Below the pieces are notes generated by a model that was given only the letters and a program-made list of their open reading frames with translations, did not search any database and had not been told where the DNA came from. A DNA stretch of 52,691 nucleotides from CAVORB01 sp964395315. Its GTDB lineage: Bacteria; Pseudomonadota; Gammaproteobacteria; Chromatiales; Chromatiaceae. This document shows positions 50,237 to 52,691 of this stretch, in pieces. Positions within the stretch are counted from its first letter, which is position 1. Each line of letters starts with the position of its first letter. Position numbers and translations under genes: made by a program. The DNA is taken from the NCBI GenBank assembly GCA_964395315.1, contig CAYNBI010000012.1, positions 1 to 52,691 on the forward strand, written 5' to 3'.

Positions 50237-52096
50237 TTAAGCACCCCGCGGGTAGAGAGGCGGCAGCGCGTCCGCCGCGGCAGCGCGGCCTCCGGACCCG
50301 CGCGACGCCCGCGACAACATCGGCTCGAGCGCGCTCCAGGCACGGGCACCGTCCCAGCGCGCCGAGGCCCCGGCATAGAGAGACCGGTCCAGTTCCTCCA
50401 GCAGGTCCCCCGCGTCGAGGCGCCTGGCCAGGTCCTCCAACCGCCGCGGGGGGGCGTCGGGCCAGTTGACGGCCGCCCACGCGAGCAGGGCCGCCCTGGC
50501 TGCCCTTGGATCGCCCGCCACGCACGCGCGCTTGATCCCGGAGCGCAGATGGGACAGCGACTCCCCCTGCCCACCACCCGGCGCCTGGGCTCCCTTCGTT
50601 CCTCCCCGCTGCCGCAAGGCCCGGCGCTCGCGCAGCCAGAGTCCCAGGGTCAGGAGCCAGACGACGACCAGCCCGCCCGAGATCCACGGCCAGAGGCCCG
50701 CGCGGAGCGGCCGGCCTATCTCCGCGGGCGTTCCGCTCAACGGCGCCGCATCCTGGCCATCCGCCGGCGACTGCGGCGTTTGCCGCGCAGCCAGCTCCGA
50801 TTCCACTTGGGCTGGAGAGGCCTGGGCCGCGGCTTGAGCCGGGGCCACCGGCGCACCTGCTCGCGCCGGCAAGACATTTAGGATGCGCGCGGGCAGGGCC
50901 GCCACACGCTCGCGGTCGGCCTCCGTGTCCCACCACGAGAGCCGCACCTCGGGCAGCCTGAGCTCCCCCTCCGCCGAGGCGACCAGCGCGAGCTTGATTT
51001 CCTTGACGGACACCAGGTCGTCCCCGTCCGCACGGGTCTCGGCACGCGCCTTGTCCGGATAGGCCCTGACACCAGCGGGAAGCGGAACATCGAGATCCGG
51101 CAACTGTGCATCCGTCAGGCCCTGAGCCGTGATCGCGATGGTCCGGGTCACGGGCTCGCCGACCCGCAGCTCCGAGACGTCCGGGGACCAAGTCTCGAGG
51201 AGCTGCAGCGACTCCGCGGGCAACCAGGGAGCGCCGGTGCCCACCGGCTGGGGACGGACGCTGAGCTCCAGCTCGCGTCCGCTCACCCGCACCGGCCGCG
51301 TGCTCTGAAACAGACCGCCCATGTCCTCGAAGGGGTCGCGTCCGAAGAAGCGCTCGAAGTCCTGGCCGAGTGCGCCCCCGAACATGCTCCCGCGCGGGGT
51401 CCTGCGGTTTGCGCGTTGCTCCGGGACCTCCCCGGTCAGCACCGGCGCCTGGATCTTGACCGGGCCGCTGCGCTGGGGGAACACCGCAAAGCTGCGCTCG
51501 ATGACCTGATAACGCCGGCCGTTTCGATAAGTCTCGAACCGCCTGTCCTCCCCCAGCCGCTCGATGATGCTGTCCTCGGAGACGGGGTCGGTCAGGCTCC
51601 CCTGGCTCACGCTGACGCTGCTCAGCACACGGGCGCGGTAGATAACCTGGCCCTGGACATAGGGCGACTCCTGGTCCACCTCGACCTCCACCATCACCGG
51701 CAGGCTCTCCCCCACCTCGGCGGCGCGGTCGGCCGGCAGCACCTCCACCGCCAGCGGCTCGCTCGACAGGTTCCCGAGCACGAGAGAGGGGACACTCAGG
51801 GCACCGCTGCGCTTGGGTGCGAGCATGAACTGCCATTCGCGAACGCTGCTGGAGCGCCCGTTGACGATGCTCATGCGCGTGCTTTGCCCCTGGTTCGTCA
51901 CCTCGAAATCCGCCTCCAATGGGCTGAGGTCCGGGACACCCCAGGCATCCCCCGGAGCGGTCAAGGTCAGGACCAGCGCCTCGCCTTCCACGACGCGCGT
52001 GCGGTCGAGGCTTGCGTCCAGCCCGGCGGCCAGGAGATCGCCGCACAGGAGCAGGCCGACGAATAGGTTGCGGAGCGTCTTTGCGGATGTGCTCAT
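50237..52096 (-). CDS. batD: BatD-family protein
   Basis: A 619-aa exported membrane-anchored protein. Signal peptide residues 1-24, then repeated immunoglobulin-like beta domains typical of BatD: LDRTRVVEGEALVLTLT, FEVTNQGQSTRMSIVNGR, WQFMLAPKRSGALSVPSLVL and TRTIAITAQGL. A transmembrane helix (about residues 465-485, ISGGLVVVWLLTLGLWL) is followed by a cytoplasmic tail with a helical LRSGIKRACVAGDPRAARAALLAWA segment. Bat proteins are linked with MoxR ATPases and stress tolerance. It follows the VWA/Bat-type protein by 22 bp on the same strand, as in bat operons. Confidence 0.88.
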   Translation of the reverse strand: MSTSAKTLRNLFVGLLLCGDLLAAGLDASLDRTRVVEGEALVLTLTAPGDAWGVPDLSPLEADFEVTNQGQSTRMSIVNGRSSSVREWQFMLAPKRSGALSVPSLVLGNLSSEPLAVEVLPADRAAEVGESLPVMVEVEVDQESPYVQGQVIYRARVLSSVSVSQGSLTDPVSEDSIIERLGEDRRFETYRNGRRYQVIERSFAVFPQRSGPVKIQAPVLTGEVPEQRANRRTPRGSMFGGALGQDFERFFGRDPFEDMGGLFQSTRPVRVSGRELELSVRPQPVGTGAPWLPAESLQLLETWSPDVSELRVGEPVTRTIAITAQGLTDAQLPDLDVPLPAGVRAYPDKARAETRADGDDLVSVKEIKLALVASAEGELRLPEVRLSWWDTEADRERVAALPARILNVLPARAGAPVAPAQAAAQASPAQVESELAARQTPQSPADGQDAAPLSGTPAEIGRPLRAGLWPWISGGLVVVWLLTLGLWLRERRALRQRGGTKGAQAPGGGQGESLSHLRSGIKRACVAGDPRAARAALLAWAAVNWPDAPPRRLEDLARRLDAGDLLEELDRSLYAGASARWDGARAWSALEPMLSRASRGSGGRAAAADALPPLYPRGA

Positions 52097-52118
52097 GCTT
52101 GCTCAGAAACGGGTCGTG

Positions 52119-52691
52119 TCAAGGCAACCGGCCGTTGCGGCGCAGGTGCTGAAGAAGGAAACGCTGGCGCAACAGTCCGCCGGGGTCATCCGGCACCCGC
52201 CGCAGCATGTGTTCCATGGCCTGCTGGTCCTCTCCGGCGCCGGTATCTTCCACCGTCTCTGCCGGCGCGCGGGAACCAACCGGCGGCGAGCCTCCGAGAA
52301 GATCGTCCGGCCCCGGCTCGGCGCCGGCCTGGGACTGCGAACCGGGCGCTGCGGCGCGCTCGTCAGGGTCTTGGTCCGCCGCCGATGCGTCGTCGCGCTG
52401 TCCTTGCTTCTGGCCGTCGGATTGCCCCGCGGTGCCCTGCGTCTGAGACGGCTGCTCTTGGTTGCCGGTGTCCGCGTGCTCACCGGGCGACGACTGGCCG
52501 TTTGGATGGCTGTTGGATTCCGGATCGCCGCTGCCGTCGCCGCCTCCGGACGCGCCTTGGTCTTGGGGCGTGGCGTTTGCCTGACCGCTCCCCTGATCCA
52601 AGCTCTCCTGCGCGCCGGCGTCGGTCTTGTCCTGACCCTGATCCTGATCCTGATCCTGATCCTGATCCTGATCCTGATCCTGATCCTGATC
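52119..52691 (-). CDS. C-terminal part of a Bat-type (VWA/TPR) protein, partial
   Basis: The frame is open from the window edge to a stop at 52119, giving 190 residues of C-terminus. It consists of Asp-Gln dipeptide repeats, a long Gln/Gly/Asp/Ser/Pro-rich acidic linker, and a terminal segment EHMLRRVPDDPGGLLRQRF followed by LLQHLRR, which is characteristic of the end of BatB/BatC-like VWA-TPR proteins. Position just before batD agrees. The VWA and TPR domains, if present, are outside the window, so the N-terminal part is unseen. The start lies beyond 52691. Confidence 0.8.
   Translation of the reverse strand, partial: DQDQDQDQDQDQDQDQDQGQDKTDAGAQESLDQGSGQANATPQDQGASGGGDGSGDPESNSHPNGQSSPGEHADTGNQEQPSQTQGTAGQSDGQKQGQRDDASAADQDPDERAAAPGSQSQAGAEPGPDDLLGGSPPVGSRAPAETVEDTGAGEDQQAMEHMLRRVPDDPGGLLRQRFLLQHLRRNGRLP
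52638..52691. repeat. (CTGATC)9 hexanucleotide tandem repeat
   Basis: Nine perfect copies of CTGATC run to the window edge and may continue. On the minus strand each codes Asp-Gln, so copy-number change keeps the frame and only alters linker length. Perfect identity suggests recent slippage expansion, or possible assembly uncertainty at a contig end. Confidence 0.9.

Noticed and set aside
49962..52046. 694-codon minus-strand open frame
   Set aside because: It is a shifted-frame shadow of batD, Arg/Gly/Ala-rich, and also overlaps the lipoprotein gene.

Overview
The window is 52.7 kb of high-GC chromosomal DNA from a proteobacterium. The gene set (split-type cbb3 oxidase, multiheme cytochrome, OxyR, Pst-PhoU, NtrC-type two-component pair, DUF2868/DUF3482 pair, MtaB) suggests a respiratory Gammaproteobacterium, perhaps Chromatiales/Ectothiorhodospiraceae-like. 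That placement is inference from gene content only. I saw no rRNA, tRNA, CRISPR array or intact insertion sequence. High GC leaves long open antisense frames, so many long ORFs are shadows.

Layout. (1) 35-7107, all minus: a respiratory operon running cupredoxin, Tat-type metallophosphoesterase, monoheme cytochrome c, CcoN, a fused CcoO-CcoP, a CcoS-like protein, three very small membrane proteins and a SafE/TauE-like membrane protein. One small protein looks like a free-standing CcoP membrane anchor. (2) 7316-9497: OxyR lacking the usual resolving cysteine, a small exported protein, and an acidic 128-aa protein with an internal duplication. (3) 9989-12550, plus: exported Hsp20-like protein, NTF2-like protein, MtaB. 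(4) 12570-20502, minus: exported protein, Mut7-C protein, exonuclease III, then phoU-pstBACS with a Pho-box-like array and a leader hairpin covering the pstS ribosome site. (5) 20634-24747: small periplasmic protein, SulP transporter, membrane protein, L,D-transpeptidase lipoprotein.

(6) 24982-29478, minus, is the most novel-looking locus: a 75-aa RiPP-like precursor with two DRAFNK(V/I)G repeats, an intrinsic terminator, a HExxH-family putative peptide-modifying enzyme, and a 1020-aa adenylation/carrier/thioesterase protein whose thioesterase nucleophile appears to be cysteine. Together they read as a compact hybrid peptide-modification cluster.

(7) 29989-35294, minus: a 12-heme periplasmic cytochrome followed by three exported proteins and a sterol-desaturase-type hydroxylase. 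A perfect FNR box and a duplicated dyad lie upstream, beside a possible IS3 transposase remnant. (8) 36255-39574, plus: DUF2868 and DUF3482 GTPase pair. (9) 39856-44545, plus: a complete Liv-type branched-chain amino-acid ABC transporter. (10) 44687-49315, minus: PilZ-domain protein, sigma-54 response regulator, PAS/Cache sensor kinase. (11) 49567-52691: a lipoprotein, then minus-strand BatD and the C-terminal end of a Bat-type protein with a (CTGATC)9 repeat that runs off the window edge.
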